Shown here in pieces: positions 16,148 through 24,409 of a DNA stretch of 64,000 nucleotides. The stretch covers positions 1 through 64,000 of the forward strand of contig JABWBO010000003.1 in the NCBI GenBank assembly GCA_013360465.1, given 5' to 3'. Made by a program: the position numbers and the translations under genes. The notes under the pieces are model-generated. The model did not search any database and was not told the origin of the DNA. It worked only from the letters and a program-made list of their open reading frames with translations. The stretch is from Anaerolineae bacterium (GTDB lineage Bacteria; Chloroflexota; Anaerolineae; Aggregatilineales; Phototrophicaceae). Each line of letters starts with the position of its first letter. Positions within the stretch are counted from its first letter, which is position 1.

Positions 16148-17182
16148 GTGTCCATTCTGTTCGTCACTCACCCCCGGTATCTAGAACATGATCTTGCGCA
16201 GCATCCCGAACATGCCGGACGCATTCGTGCAGTCTGGCGCGCCATGGAAGACTCTGGAGCCGCCGCCGTGGTGCAGTCCCTCGAAGCACCACTTGCCGAC
16301 TTGCCGACTCTTCGTGCCGTACACGCCGATGACTATCTTGAACTCCTACGGTCACTCGAAGGCTTCAACCGGACCGTACGGCTCGACCCAGACACCTATG
16401 CTAACCCCATCTCCTACGAAATCGCCAGGCTTTCGGCGGGCGGCGTCGTGCGCGCCGTCGACGGCGTACTGAGCGGCGAGAGCGCGTCAAGCCTGGCGGT
16501 TGTCCGTCCACCAGGACACCACGCTCTCCCACAGCGCGCGATGGGCTTCTGCCTGCTCGGCAACGTCGCCATCGCCGCACGCCACGCGCAGCGCATGTAC
16601 GGACTAGAGCGACTCCTGATTGTCGATTATGACGTGCATCACGGAAATGGCACAGAGGCGGTTTTCTACGATGACCCTGGAGTACTGTTCATCTCCACGC
16701 ATCAGGTCAACATCTTTCCAGGCACAGGAGCCGTGCGCGACACGGGCAAAGGCAGAGGTGAAGGTTTTACCATCAACATTCCCATGCCGGGTGGGTGTGG
16801 CGATAGCAGCTATGCGAGTGTATTCGATGAAATTGTCGAGCCGGCTGCGCGGCGTTTTCAACCGCAGATGATCCTGGTCTCTGTAGGACACGATGCCCAC
16901 TGGGCAGATCCGCTGGCGTCAATGCAGCTCAGTCTGCGGGGTTACGCCGACCTCGCTTCCAGGCTTCATGCGCTGGCGGGTGAACTATGCGGCGGAAAAA
17001 TCGCCTTCGTCATGGAGGGAGGGTATCACCTCGATGCGTTGGGGTACGGCATCGCCAACATTGCCCTCCTTCTCGCCGGCAGACCGGTTCACGATCCGCT
17101 CGGTGCGCCGCCCCAAGCTTTTCGAGAACCAGACATCAGCCGCCTGATCGCCGAGGTCAGACGAGTCCATCGCCTGACCTGA
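16148..17182 (+). CDS. histone deacetylase-like amidohydrolase
   Basis: A 344-residue arginase/deacetylase-fold zinc hydrolase of the AcuC/APAH/class II HDAC group. The catalytic His pair is in PPGHHA (about 124-125), zinc ligands in DYDVHHGNGT (about 160-168) and GHDAHWADPL, and the transition-state tyrosine in EGGYH. FPGTG, conserved in class II enzymes, is also present. Bacterial members remove acetyl groups from acetyl-CoA synthetase, polyamines or other small amides. The start chosen is GTG 16148, preceded by GAAGGG; the open frame extends 270 bases upstream antisense to the AAA gene and has no family similarity there. No acetyltransferase or acs lies nearby, so the substrate is unknown. 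Confidence 0.9.
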   Translation: MSILFVTHPRYLEHDLAQHPEHAGRIRAVWRAMEDSGAAAVVQSLEAPLADLPTLRAVHADDYLELLRSLEGFNRTVRLDPDTYANPISYEIARLSAGGVVRAVDGVLSGESASSLAVVRPPGHHALPQRAMGFCLLGNVAIAARHAQRMYGLERLLIVDYDVHHGNGTEAVFYDDPGVLFISTHQVNIFPGTGAVRDTGKGRGEGFTINIPMPGGCGDSSYASVFDEIVEPAARRFQPQMILVSVGHDAHWADPLASMQLSLRGYADLASRLHALAGELCGGKIAFVMEGGYHLDALGYGIANIALLLAGRPVHDPLGAPPQAFREPDISRLIAEVRRVHRLT

Positions 17183-17198
17183 CGGCGAGTACCACAGT

Positions 17199-17921
17199 CT
17201 ATACGTAGCGATACTGGCTGCCGGCAAGCTGCCGATCGATCCAGCGGCTGATGTACGGATAGCGGAAATCTCGCCCGCGGAAGCATTCGACTGCGCCGAG
17301 AGTGCCGTAAAACACCATGATCAGCGGCAGCAGGACGACCACCGCCAGCAGACCGAGACCGACCAGCCCCCAAAGCGGGACCAGGACGAAACCCACCAGC
17401 GCCAGCACGGCGAGAAGCGCCACGATCATGCCCACGCCCCACACAACGCCGCCCACCGCCAGCAGCGCGGCAGCGCCGACGGTCCCGATCAGCTGCAGCA
17501 CGAAGGCTTGCAGCGCATGAAAGGCGATGTAGTCGGATTTCTTGCGAAAGATGAAGTAGATCGCCAGCGGGATGAAGATGCTGAGCGGCAGCACCGCACC
17601 GACGCTGACGATTCCGCCAAAGAGCGTAATCCAGGCGCTCGCGTGGGCGACAGCCGCCCACAGACGTTCATCATCCGTGACCCGCATGGTGCTGTAACTC
17701 CGCGGCGCGCGTGACCCGCTTCCACCGACGCCGCGCGCGGCGTCCGGTCGTGGGTTTCGCGGCGCGTAGACTTCGTCATCTCGGAGCGCCCCCTGCACGG
17801 TCAACCGCCGGGAGCGGTCGGTCTCTTCGCCGATCTGTCTTTCAACCGCTTCACCACCTCCGGACGACAAACGAGTAACCCGGTCGAGGTCGTCATGGGG
17901 CAGTATTGGTTCGTCCGTCAC
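17199..17921 (-). CDS. DUF4870-like membrane protein with charged N-terminal region
   Basis: A 240-residue protein with an N-terminal 90-residue hydrophilic, probably disordered Arg/Asp-rich segment followed by a DUF4870/Tic20-like membrane domain. That domain has DERLWAAVAHASAW, then hydrophobic helices, then FRKKSDYIAFHALQAFVLQL, the hallmark of the family, two further helices and a basic tail. The start is taken as GTG 17921, preceded by GGAG at 8 bases; in-frame ATGs exist upstream at 17954 and 17975. The function of the family is not established. It is convergent with the deacetylase-like gene, with 16 bases between stops. Confidence 0.72.
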   Translation of the reverse strand: MTDEPILPHDDLDRVTRLSSGGGEAVERQIGEETDRSRRLTVQGALRDDEVYAPRNPRPDAARGVGGSGSRAPRSYSTMRVTDDERLWAAVAHASAWITLFGGIVSVGAVLPLSIFIPLAIYFIFRKKSDYIAFHALQAFVLQLIGTVGAAALLAVGGVVWGVGMIVALLAVLALVGFVLVPLWGLVGLGLLAVVVLLPLIMVFYGTLGAVECFRGRDFRYPYISRWIDRQLAGSQYRYV

Positions 17922-18047
17922 GTCGTTCTCTCCTCGGTCAAGCAGTTTCCTCATTGACAGTGTACGCAGCCGCACGCAAGATCGTTGCAGTCAGCGCGAT
18001 CCGGTGGGGCTGCGTGGCGTACTGGTTATGAGCATTGATTACGCACG

Positions 18048-18263
18048 ATGATCTCAAAACGTTTCACATTGAGCAAGCGCCTTCTTGGGATTCTCATGTT
18101 CGTCGGGGGACTCGGCGCATTCACGGCGATCATCGGCATCGACATCATCGATGTCGGTCGCGAAGGCGGCATCGGACCTGCCCAGCAAATTGCGCTGGGT
18201 CTTGCGCTGGGGCTGGCAGTCGTCGGCGTGACGCTGATCCCGCTGGGTGATGCACCGGCATGA
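18048..18263 (+). CDS. small two-helix membrane protein, unknown
   Basis: A 71-residue protein with a basic start (MISKRFTLSKRLL) and two hydrophobic segments, about residues 13-35 and 45-65, with a short acidic-Gly loop. No family recognised. Its stop lies inside the start region of the following glycosyltransferase-like gene, which suggests translational coupling and perhaps a joint role. No strong ribosome-binding site is visible. Confidence 0.5.
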   Translation: MISKRFTLSKRLLGILMFVGGLGAFTAIIGIDIIDVGREGGIGPAQQIALGLALGLAVVGVTLIPLGDAPA

Positions 18264-19920
18264 GGCGTTCCATACTCGTTTCCGACGCCGGCAGCGCAGC
18301 CTCATGATCCGGCGAGATATGCTGCTGCCCACTCTGCACCGCGTCCTGATGGTCGCGGCGCTGGTGATCCTGTTCGCCTATCTGCTGATCTACGGGGTTT
18401 ACGCCGGCAACCTGATCGCCTTTCCATTCGATTACGACCAGGGTGAGGGCTTTGAACTGGTCGATACCATCCTGTTCAGCCGCGGCGAGTTCCCCTACAA
18501 AGACACGAACCTCTATCCTTTCTATTCCAGCAACTATCCGCCGCTCTTTCATGTGATCGCCGCACCTTTCGTGTGGCTGTTCGGACCCGCCTACTGGTAC
18601 GGCAGGCTTCTCGGTTTTCTCGGCACGCTGGTCACTGCCGGAGCTATCGGGCTGGCGGTCTACCGCGAAGGACGCCGCCCCGCAATTGCCCTGCTGGCAG
18701 GGCTGGCGTTCCTCGCCTCCAACACCGTCTATCACATCGGACCGCTGTTCCGCCAGCATATGACGATGGTCATGTTCGAAACTCTGGCGGTCGTGGTGCT
18801 GGCGCACGTCAGCGAGATCGAAGACGACCGCCGGCGACGCAGAATGATGCTGGTCGGGCTGGCACTGATCCTGGCTGCCGGCTACACCAAGCAGTTAGCC
18901 TTCGCGACAGCGCTGGCGGTCTTCGCGTTCCTGTTCATCCGCAATCCGCGCCGGTCGCTGGTCTGGGGCGCCGGTTTTGCGCTGGTCGGAATCGGGATAT
19001 TCTTGTGGATGAATTCCGCCACCGAAGGTCAATGGTGGCTGCAAACCATCAGCGCCAACGTCAACGAATTCATCCCGGCGCAGACAATAGGTTTGTATCG
19101 CCTTTGGTTCAGTCTGCACGGCTTTCTGGTCGTGCCGGCGCTCCTCATGGTGGCTTATGAACTGTATTTTTCGCGTCTGTCCGTCTACAGTTTGTGGCTG
19201 GTCGCCGGCATTGCTGTCGGCGTTCTGAGCGGCAAATGGGGGGCGGGCGACAGCTACTTCGCCACCGCAATCGCCGGTCTGTGTCTGGTCAGCGGAATCT
19301 TCCTGTCGCGGTTCCTGAACGGCGATCTTGCTTTTCCTCCAACCAACTTCTACGCCCGGCTGTTCGTCGTCCCACTGCGGCGCGGCACGCCGCTCGTGCG
19401 CGCCTTCTCGCTCCTGCTAGTCCCCCTGCTCTACATCGGCTACGGGCGTGCCGTACTACACCTGCCAACTGAAGGACCGATATTCACGCCTGCCGCCGAC
19501 CTGCTCGGCGTGTCGGCGAACGCGCTGAACGGTTTCTACGATTCGGCGGGACGAATTGCGGGAGGATATGCCGACATCGGACACCTGACAACCCCGGCAG
19601 ACGTAGACGCCGGATGGCAAATCGTCGAACGTGTTCGGGAAGCTTCAGGACCGGTGTTGAGCGAAGAAGCAGCCTTCACACTGCTGGCAGATAAAGAGGT
19701 CATCACCAATCCGACCCAGCTCCTAAATCTCGCCAACAACGGGCAGTTCGATTCATCGCAGCTGGTCGAGATGATTGAAAATCAGGCGTTCGGGCTGGTC
19801 GTTCTCCGCGCTCAGTTCTACCCGCCGGATGTCCTGATTGCTATCGCCGAACATTATCGCCAGGAGGAGGTCATTCACATGAACGGGTTCGCTTATCTCC
19901 TGCTGCGCCCGATCCCGTGA
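18247..19920 (+). CDS. GT-C fold membrane glycosyltransferase-like protein
   Basis: A protein of up to 557 residues with ten or more transmembrane segments. After the first helix comes FPFDYDQGEG, an acidic loop in the position of the catalytic Asp of GT-C (ArnT/PMT-like) enzymes, and then YPPLFHVIAAP, a motif typical of that superfamily's first periplasmic loop. These enzymes transfer sugars from polyprenyl-phosphate donors at the outer face of the membrane. The C-terminal 150 residues form a soluble domain. Several starts are possible (GTG 18247, ATG 18250, ATG 18304, ATG 18319), none with a strong ribosome-binding site. Donor and acceptor are unknown. Confidence 0.7.
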   Translation: MMHRHEAFHTRFRRRQRSLMIRRDMLLPTLHRVLMVAALVILFAYLLIYGVYAGNLIAFPFDYDQGEGFELVDTILFSRGEFPYKDTNLYPFYSSNYPPLFHVIAAPFVWLFGPAYWYGRLLGFLGTLVTAGAIGLAVYREGRRPAIALLAGLAFLASNTVYHIGPLFRQHMTMVMFETLAVVVLAHVSEIEDDRRRRRMMLVGLALILAAGYTKQLAFATALAVFAFLFIRNPRRSLVWGAGFALVGIGIFLWMNSATEGQWWLQTISANVNEFIPAQTIGLYRLWFSLHGFLVVPALLMVAYELYFSRLSVYSLWLVAGIAVGVLSGKWGAGDSYFATAIAGLCLVSGIFLSRFLNGDLAFPPTNFYARLFVVPLRRGTPLVRAFSLLLVPLLYIGYGRAVLHLPTEGPIFTPAADLLGVSANALNGFYDSAGRIAGGYADIGHLTTPADVDAGWQIVERVREASGPVLSEEAAFTLLADKEVITNPTQLLNLANNGQFDSSQLVEMIENQAFGLVVLRAQFYPPDVLIAIAEHYRQEEVIHMNGFAYLLLRPIP

Positions 19921-19953
19921 TGGCACTCAAACAGCGGCGTCAGGCATAAGGAC

Positions 19954-20775
19954 TTGAGCGCGTTGGAACAGTGGCGGTTGATCGTGGATGCGCCGGCAGC
20001 GGGGGCGCACAATATGGCGGTCGATCATGCCATCCTGGAGGCGGTGATCGCCGGTGCAGCCCCGCCAACTCTCCGCCTCTACCAATGGCGTCCCACCTGC
20101 CTGTCGCTGGGTTATGGACAGCGCGCCCGTGAAACCGATCTTGAGCGCCTGGCGGAATACGGATTTGGGATCGTGCGCCGCCCAACCGGAGGGCAGGCGG
20201 TCCTGCACGCCAACGAACTCACCTACAGCATTGCCCTGCCCGCCTCGCACCCACTGGCGCAGGGCAGCATCGTCGAAAGCTACCGCCGGCTCAGCGACGG
20301 ATTGATCGCCGGGCTGAAGGGGCTTGGCATGGTAGTGCGCGCAGAGCCGCTTCTGGCGCGGCTCCCTTCTCATCCGCCGGTCGTCTGTTTCGAAAGCGCG
20401 TCGGACTACGAGATCACCTGCAACGGTCGCAAACTGGTCGGCAGCGCCCAGATGCGTAAGCGCGGCGGCATCCTTCAGCATGGCTCGCTTCCCCTGTTCG
20501 GCGATACTGCGCAGATCTGCGAAGTCCTGCGCTACGATACGGAGACTGCTCGTCAAGATGCCAGAGAATCCGTACGTGATCGGGCGACAACCCTGGCGGC
20601 GGAAACCCACGCCGCCCCATCTTTCGATCAGGTTGCGGCGTCTCTGGCGGAAGCGCTGGCGGCTGCCTATGAGGTTCAGTTTGCGCGCCAGGCGCTCGAC
20701 GAAGATGAGCGGGCGCGCGCGCTGGTACTCGAAGAGCAGGTCTACGACAGCAACAGTTGGACTTTCCGCCGCTAG
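19954..20775 (+). CDS. LipM-like octanoyltransferase / lipoate-protein ligase family
   Basis: A 273-residue BPL/LplA/LipB superfamily protein. RRPTGGQAVLHANELTYS forms the lipoyl/acyl binding loop, GRKLVGSAQMRKRGG carries the conserved Lys, and VVCFESASDYEI holds a Cys in the position of the acyl-carrying Cys of Bacillus LipM. That Cys favours an octanoyl-ACP:protein transferase over an ATP-dependent lipoate ligase. It would modify E2 or GcvH subunits with octanoate before LipA adds sulfur. No lipA is nearby. The start is TTG; 19963 has a better-spaced AAGGA than 19954. The stop overlaps the end of the convergent next gene. Confidence 0.85.
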   Translation: MSALEQWRLIVDAPAAGAHNMAVDHAILEAVIAGAAPPTLRLYQWRPTCLSLGYGQRARETDLERLAEYGFGIVRRPTGGQAVLHANELTYSIALPASHPLAQGSIVESYRRLSDGLIAGLKGLGMVVRAEPLLARLPSHPPVVCFESASDYEITCNGRKLVGSAQMRKRGGILQHGSLPLFGDTAQICEVLRYDTETARQDARESVRDRATTLAAETHAAPSFDQVAASLAEALAAAYEVQFARQALDEDERARALVLEEQVYDSNSWTFRR

Positions 20776-21806
20776 AGCCGACCATCCAGCTCGCTCAGCT
20801 GCCCGATGGTCATGTTCCAAATCTCCTCGCGTCGGTCGAGCGCGCCCGACGCCACCGCACGATCCGCAAGATGCAGCATTTCGTTGCGCATATGAGCAAA
20901 GGCGAACATAGTCCGACGGCGGAACTCCAGACGTAGAAAGCTCACCTCGCTCACCCAGCGAAGCGGGGGGATCATCCCTATCCCCGGAAGCTGAATGCCG
21001 CGCTGATACCGCGCCGCACTGCCGGCTGAAGCAGCGCTTGCGGTGTTCATACTGGCGAGGAGCTGTTCAGGCATCTCGAAGAATCGCGGGCTGGCGATGT
21101 CGATCTCGTCCGGCGCGCGGTGTCCCTGCTGATCCAGAATTTCAGCCCAGAGGCTCTGAAACTCGTCGTGATCGGGAATCCGTCCCTGCTCCAGCGCCTC
21201 ACCCGCCGCTGCATCTCCCTGGACACTCCGGCGCAGCAGCGCGTGAGTCTGCGCCTGTATTCGAAGCATCGTGAACGTGCTGCGCTGCACCCGACCGGCA
21301 GAGAATCCCAGGTGCAGCGCCAGCGCTACCGCCAATGTGGTGGCGACCTCCAGCTCGGTCGAGGCGACGGCGAACCTCGTATACATCGTCTCCATCGCCG
21401 TGACCGCCGAGTCAAAACGCTCATATGGCTGGCAGGTATCACGCACTATGCCGTGCGCCACCGCCATCACCCGTCTTGGTGCGCGTAACCGCGCGTGCGC
21501 CAGTCGCACCGCCAACCATGAGGGGCGCAGCGCGGCGGCGTCATCGATTCTGTCGCCGCCGACCAGCCATGCAACAGGCACGCGCCAGCGCCGCGCCAGC
21601 GATTCCAGCGCTGCGCCGTTCCATGCCAGGCGTCCCCCCCGATGGACGAACAACGCCGATTCATACGGCAGGCGGGCGTCAAAGCGCCGGAACAGCCTTT
21701 CATGTATCTGTTCGCCGCACGACAGGATCAGGCTGCTTGTGAAGGTAGACGGCTGCGCCGGAAGCGCCAGGTTTATGTTGTCAAATCGAACATTTGTGTG
21801 TATCAT
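20772..21806 (-). CDS. uncharacterised protein with PEP-synthase-like C-terminal helix
   Basis: A 344-residue protein, Arg- and Ala-rich, mostly helical, with no signal or membrane segment. Its last 45 residues (FAHMRNEMLHLADRAVASG, then IWNMTIGQLSELDG) resemble the helix-plus-EL motif found near the linker of PEP-utilising phosphotransferases, but the ATP-grasp, phosphohistidine and PEP domains are absent. I do not recognise a full family. The start is ATG 21806, only 6 bases from the divergent radical SAM gene start at 21813, so each promoter must lie inside the other gene. A longer open frame to 21905 would overlap that gene and is disfavoured. Confidence 0.5.
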   Translation of the reverse strand: MIHTNVRFDNINLALPAQPSTFTSSLILSCGEQIHERLFRRFDARLPYESALFVHRGGRLAWNGAALESLARRWRVPVAWLVGGDRIDDAAALRPSWLAVRLAHARLRAPRRVMAVAHGIVRDTCQPYERFDSAVTAMETMYTRFAVASTELEVATTLAVALALHLGFSAGRVQRSTFTMLRIQAQTHALLRRSVQGDAAAGEALEQGRIPDHDEFQSLWAEILDQQGHRAPDEIDIASPRFFEMPEQLLASMNTASAASAGSAARYQRGIQLPGIGMIPPLRWVSEVSFLRLEFRRRTMFAFAHMRNEMLHLADRAVASGALDRREEIWNMTIGQLSELDGRL

Positions 21807-21812
21807 TAGGGT

Positions 21813-22970
21813 ATGTTGATACGTTCCTCGCTTGACCCTATAGAGAAGATCGCCCTGATGGGCGATGTCACCAGCGATGAACCGGCTGGTGACATCCCCG
21901 TGCAAGAGCGCAGACCACAGCGTTACCAGTCTACCAGCCTCGAAGAATGTATTGCCAACGTCAGCACGCCCAAGGGCAAGAAACCAGTCCTGAAGACGAT
22001 GATGACGACAGCTTGCGAGCGCAACTGCTTCTACTGCCCGTTTCGCGCGGGGCGCGGCAAAACGCAGCGCGTCACCATCCGGCCGGAGGAGATGGCGAAG
22101 GCATTCGACCAGCTTCAGCGGGCGGGCAAGGTCGATGGTCTCTTTCTGTCATCCGGCATCGTCAGAGGCGGAGTGACAGCACAGGACAGAATCCTCGATA
22201 CGGTAGACATTATCCGCAGCCGCCAGGCATACCGGGGTTACGTTCATCTCAAGCTGATGCCGGGCGCGGAAACGGATCAGATTCGCCGCGCGCTCGAACT
22301 CGCCGACCGCGTTTCGATCAACCTTGAAGGTCCGACCAGCGAACGCCTGAAGGCGCTTGCCCCCAAGAAAGACCTTGACGGCGAACTGCTGAAGACGCTG
22401 CGAACGGCGCATCGACTCCGCCAGACAATGCCGGGCAAACGCGCCAGCCTGGTGACCCAGTTCGTCGTCGGCGCGGTAGGCGATACCGATTTGGAGCTGT
22501 TAAGCCTGAGTTCGCATCTGTACCGTCAAATGCACCTGAGCCGAATCTACTATTCCGGGTTCAACCCTATCCTGGATACGCCGCTTGAGAACGTTCAGAA
22601 GGCTGATCCGCTGCGGGAACATCGGCTGTATCAGGCAAGCTTCCTGCTCCGTGACTACGGATGGGATGTGGAGGACCTGAATTTTGTCGGCGGTGGATTC
22701 CTTAACCTTGAAGTGGACCCCAAGCGCGCCTGGGCAGAGACGCACCTGCGCTGTCAGCCCATCGAAATCAACCGGGCTTCGCGAGAACAGCTGATGCGCG
22801 TGCCAGGAATCGGCAGCAAGGGGGCAGAGGCGATTCTGCGGGCACGCCGGAACGGTCACCTGGACAGCCTGGACGACCTGCGCAAGATTGGCGTGGTCGG
22901 GGCGGAGCGCGCCGCCGAGTTCATCACCCTGTCGGGAAAACGTCCAGAACGTCAGATGCGCCTATTTTAG
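21813..22970 (+). CDS. radical SAM protein with C-terminal helix-hairpin-helix (DNA modification/repair type)
   Basis: A 385-residue protein. The 4Fe-4S cluster motif CxxxCxxC is at TACERNCFYCPF near residue 70, followed by a radical SAM barrel with FLSSGIVRGG and HLKLMPGA. The C-terminal 70 residues contain a ComEA/UvrC-type helix-hairpin-helix, INRASREQLMRVPGIGSK, that usually binds DNA. This matches the family named putative DNA modification/repair radical SAM protein, which is usually encoded beside a uracil-DNA-glycosylase-like partner. No such partner is adjacent here. The start is ATG 21813, with a second in-frame ATG at 21858. The chemistry is unknown. Confidence 0.85.
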   Translation: MLIRSSLDPIEKIALMGDVTSDEPAGDIPVQERRPQRYQSTSLEECIANVSTPKGKKPVLKTMMTTACERNCFYCPFRAGRGKTQRVTIRPEEMAKAFDQLQRAGKVDGLFLSSGIVRGGVTAQDRILDTVDIIRSRQAYRGYVHLKLMPGAETDQIRRALELADRVSINLEGPTSERLKALAPKKDLDGELLKTLRTAHRLRQTMPGKRASLVTQFVVGAVGDTDLELLSLSSHLYRQMHLSRIYYSGFNPILDTPLENVQKADPLREHRLYQASFLLRDYGWDVEDLNFVGGGFLNLEVDPKRAWAETHLRCQPIEINRASREQLMRVPGIGSKGAEAILRARRNGHLDSLDDLRKIGVVGAERAAEFITLSGKRPERQMRLF

Positions 22971-22991
22971 CCCGAAGCGCGCCGACCGCCC

Positions 22992-23019
22992 TTGACGCGG
23001 CACAGCCTTGCTTTATAAT
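22992..23019 (+). promoter_or_regulatory. strong promoter of rpmF
   Basis: TTGACG at 22992-22997, a 16-base spacer and TATAAT at 23014-23019. The predicted start near 23026 gives a leader of about 60 bases containing a hairpin. Confidence 0.8.
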
Positions 23020-23039
23020 CCCATACAAAATACACACGC

Positions 23040-23062
23040 CGCCGGTCACCTGAGGACCGGCG
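23040..23062 (+). promoter_or_regulatory. leader hairpin upstream of rpmF
   Basis: CGCCGGTC (23040-23047) pairs perfectly with GACCGGCG (23055-23062) over a 7-base loop, within the predicted 5' leader and 22 bases before the GTG start. No T-run follows. It could be a site for autoregulation or message stability. Confidence 0.5.
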
Positions 23063-23084
23063 TTATCATGTCAGGAGCAATCTT

Positions 23085-23267
23085 GTGGGTCCGCTTCCGA
23101 AGCGCAAACACTCTCGCAGCCGCCGTGACCGCCGCCGTGCTCACGATGCGCTGTCGCTCAACCACCTGGTCGCTTGCGAAAACTGCGGCGAATATCACAT
23201 CTCGCACCGAGTCTGCCCGAAGTGCGGCACGTATCACGGCAGGATCGTGGTTGAAGTCAAGTCCTAG
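23085..23267 (+). CDS. rpmF: 50S ribosomal protein bL32
   Basis: A 60-residue ribosomal protein with the family's opening PLPKRKHSRSRRDRRRAHD and a zinc ribbon formed by CENCGEYH and CPKCGTYHG. Both CxxC pairs are intact, so this is the zinc-binding form. The GTG start is preceded by AGGAG. rpmF commonly sits next to fatty-acid genes, and fabD follows here, though a terminator lies between them. Confidence 0.96.
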   Translation: MGPLPKRKHSRSRRDRRRAHDALSLNHLVACENCGEYHISHRVCPKCGTYHGRIVVEVKS

Positions 23268-23294
23268 TAATTCGCTATTTCGGCTGCACCTTTG

Positions 23295-23330
23295 AACGAG
23301 CCGCTCTCGCCTTGTCCTGAGCGGCTCGTT
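23295..23330 (+). terminator. terminator after rpmF
   Basis: AACGAGCCGCTC (23295-23306) pairs perfectly with GAGCGGCTCGTT (23319-23330), followed by CTGTAG. It separates rpmF from fabD. Confidence 0.75.
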
Positions 23331-23374
23331 CTGTAGTACACTAGGTCTGGCGTACATCACGGAGCATATTCTGC

Positions 23375-24319
23375 ATGGTGGACTGGTCAAAATCCGCATT
23401 CCTGTTCCCTGGTCAGGGGTCTCAGGTCGTGGGCATGGGCAAAGATGTCGCTAAAGCCTACCCGGCGGCTCGGCAGTTGTTCGAGCGCGCGGACGCATAC
23501 CTGGGCTTCGCCCTGTCAGCCATATGCTTCGAAGGTCCCTCCGAAGTTCTGAACGATACCATCAATACACAACCGGCACTCTATGTGTGCAGCCTGGCGC
23601 TGCTCGCTGCCCTGCGCACGGAACTTCCAGAGGCGACTCCGCGCGCAGTCGCCGGGCACAGCTTCGGCGAGTTCACTGCGCTGGCGGCTGTAGATGCCCT
23701 GGACTTCGAGGATGGGCTTCGCCTGGTGAGGGAGCGTGGTCGTCTGATGCAGGAAGCAGGCAAAGTCTCGCCCGGCGCGATGGCGGCGCTCCTGGCGCTC
23801 GAAATCGAAGCGGTTCGCGCCATCTGTGCCCAGGCTGCTGCTGAGGTTAATGGAATCCTGGTAGTCGCCAACGACAACTGTCCGGGTCAAATCGTCATCT
23901 CTGGCGAAGATGCGGCGCTGGAACGAGGGCTGGTGCTGGCAAAGGAAGCTGGCGCGCGGCGCGCCATCAAGTTGGCAGTAAGCATTGCCGCCCACTCACC
24001 GCTGATGGCTCCTGCTGCCGAAGCCTTCGCAGTCGCCATTCACGAGACCCGCATCAAAGCGCCAACGGCTCCGGTTTACGCCAATGTCAGCGCCATGCCG
24101 CTGACCGCTGTCGCCGATATCCAGCAGGAACTGGAAGCGCAGCTCACGAATCCGGTTCGCTGGCGCGAATCGATGAATGCGATGATCGCCGACGGTCTGG
24201 AAGTCTTCATCGAGATCGGACCAAAAGATGTACTCAGCGGTCTGATGAAGCGCATCACTGCCGAGAATACCACCGTCGCGGTAAACAGCATCGACACACT
24301 GCGTAGTTTTTTGAATTAA
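23375..24319 (+). CDS. fabD: malonyl-CoA:ACP transacylase
   Basis: Moves malonate from CoA to acyl carrier protein for fatty acid elongation in the cytoplasm. The 314-residue protein has FPGQGSQ near residue 11, the catalytic serine in GHSFGE (Ser about 96), the malonyl-binding Arg segment near RERGRLMQEAG and the catalytic His in AAHSPLM. Length is normal. The start is ATG 23375, after CGGAG about ten bases upstream. No other fab genes lie in the window. Confidence 0.96.
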   Translation: MVDWSKSAFLFPGQGSQVVGMGKDVAKAYPAARQLFERADAYLGFALSAICFEGPSEVLNDTINTQPALYVCSLALLAALRTELPEATPRAVAGHSFGEFTALAAVDALDFEDGLRLVRERGRLMQEAGKVSPGAMAALLALEIEAVRAICAQAAAEVNGILVVANDNCPGQIVISGEDAALERGLVLAKEAGARRAIKLAVSIAAHSPLMAPAAEAFAVAIHETRIKAPTAPVYANVSAMPLTAVADIQQELEAQLTNPVRWRESMNAMIADGLEVFIEIGPKDVLSGLMKRITAENTTVAVNSIDTLRSFLN

Positions 24320-24409
24320 GAAACTTCTTGCGAGTGCGTTCTTCCCAACTATTGGGACTGAACCAGCGATCATTCTTTTCGTTTGCTGCTCGCCCGGAGG
24401 AAATATCCC

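Noticed and set aside
21787-21800. SOS/LexA-box-like CGAACATTTGTGTG between the divergent genes
   Set aside because: The right half departs from GTTCG at two positions, and it lies in the predicted coding start of the minus-strand gene; no second box seen.
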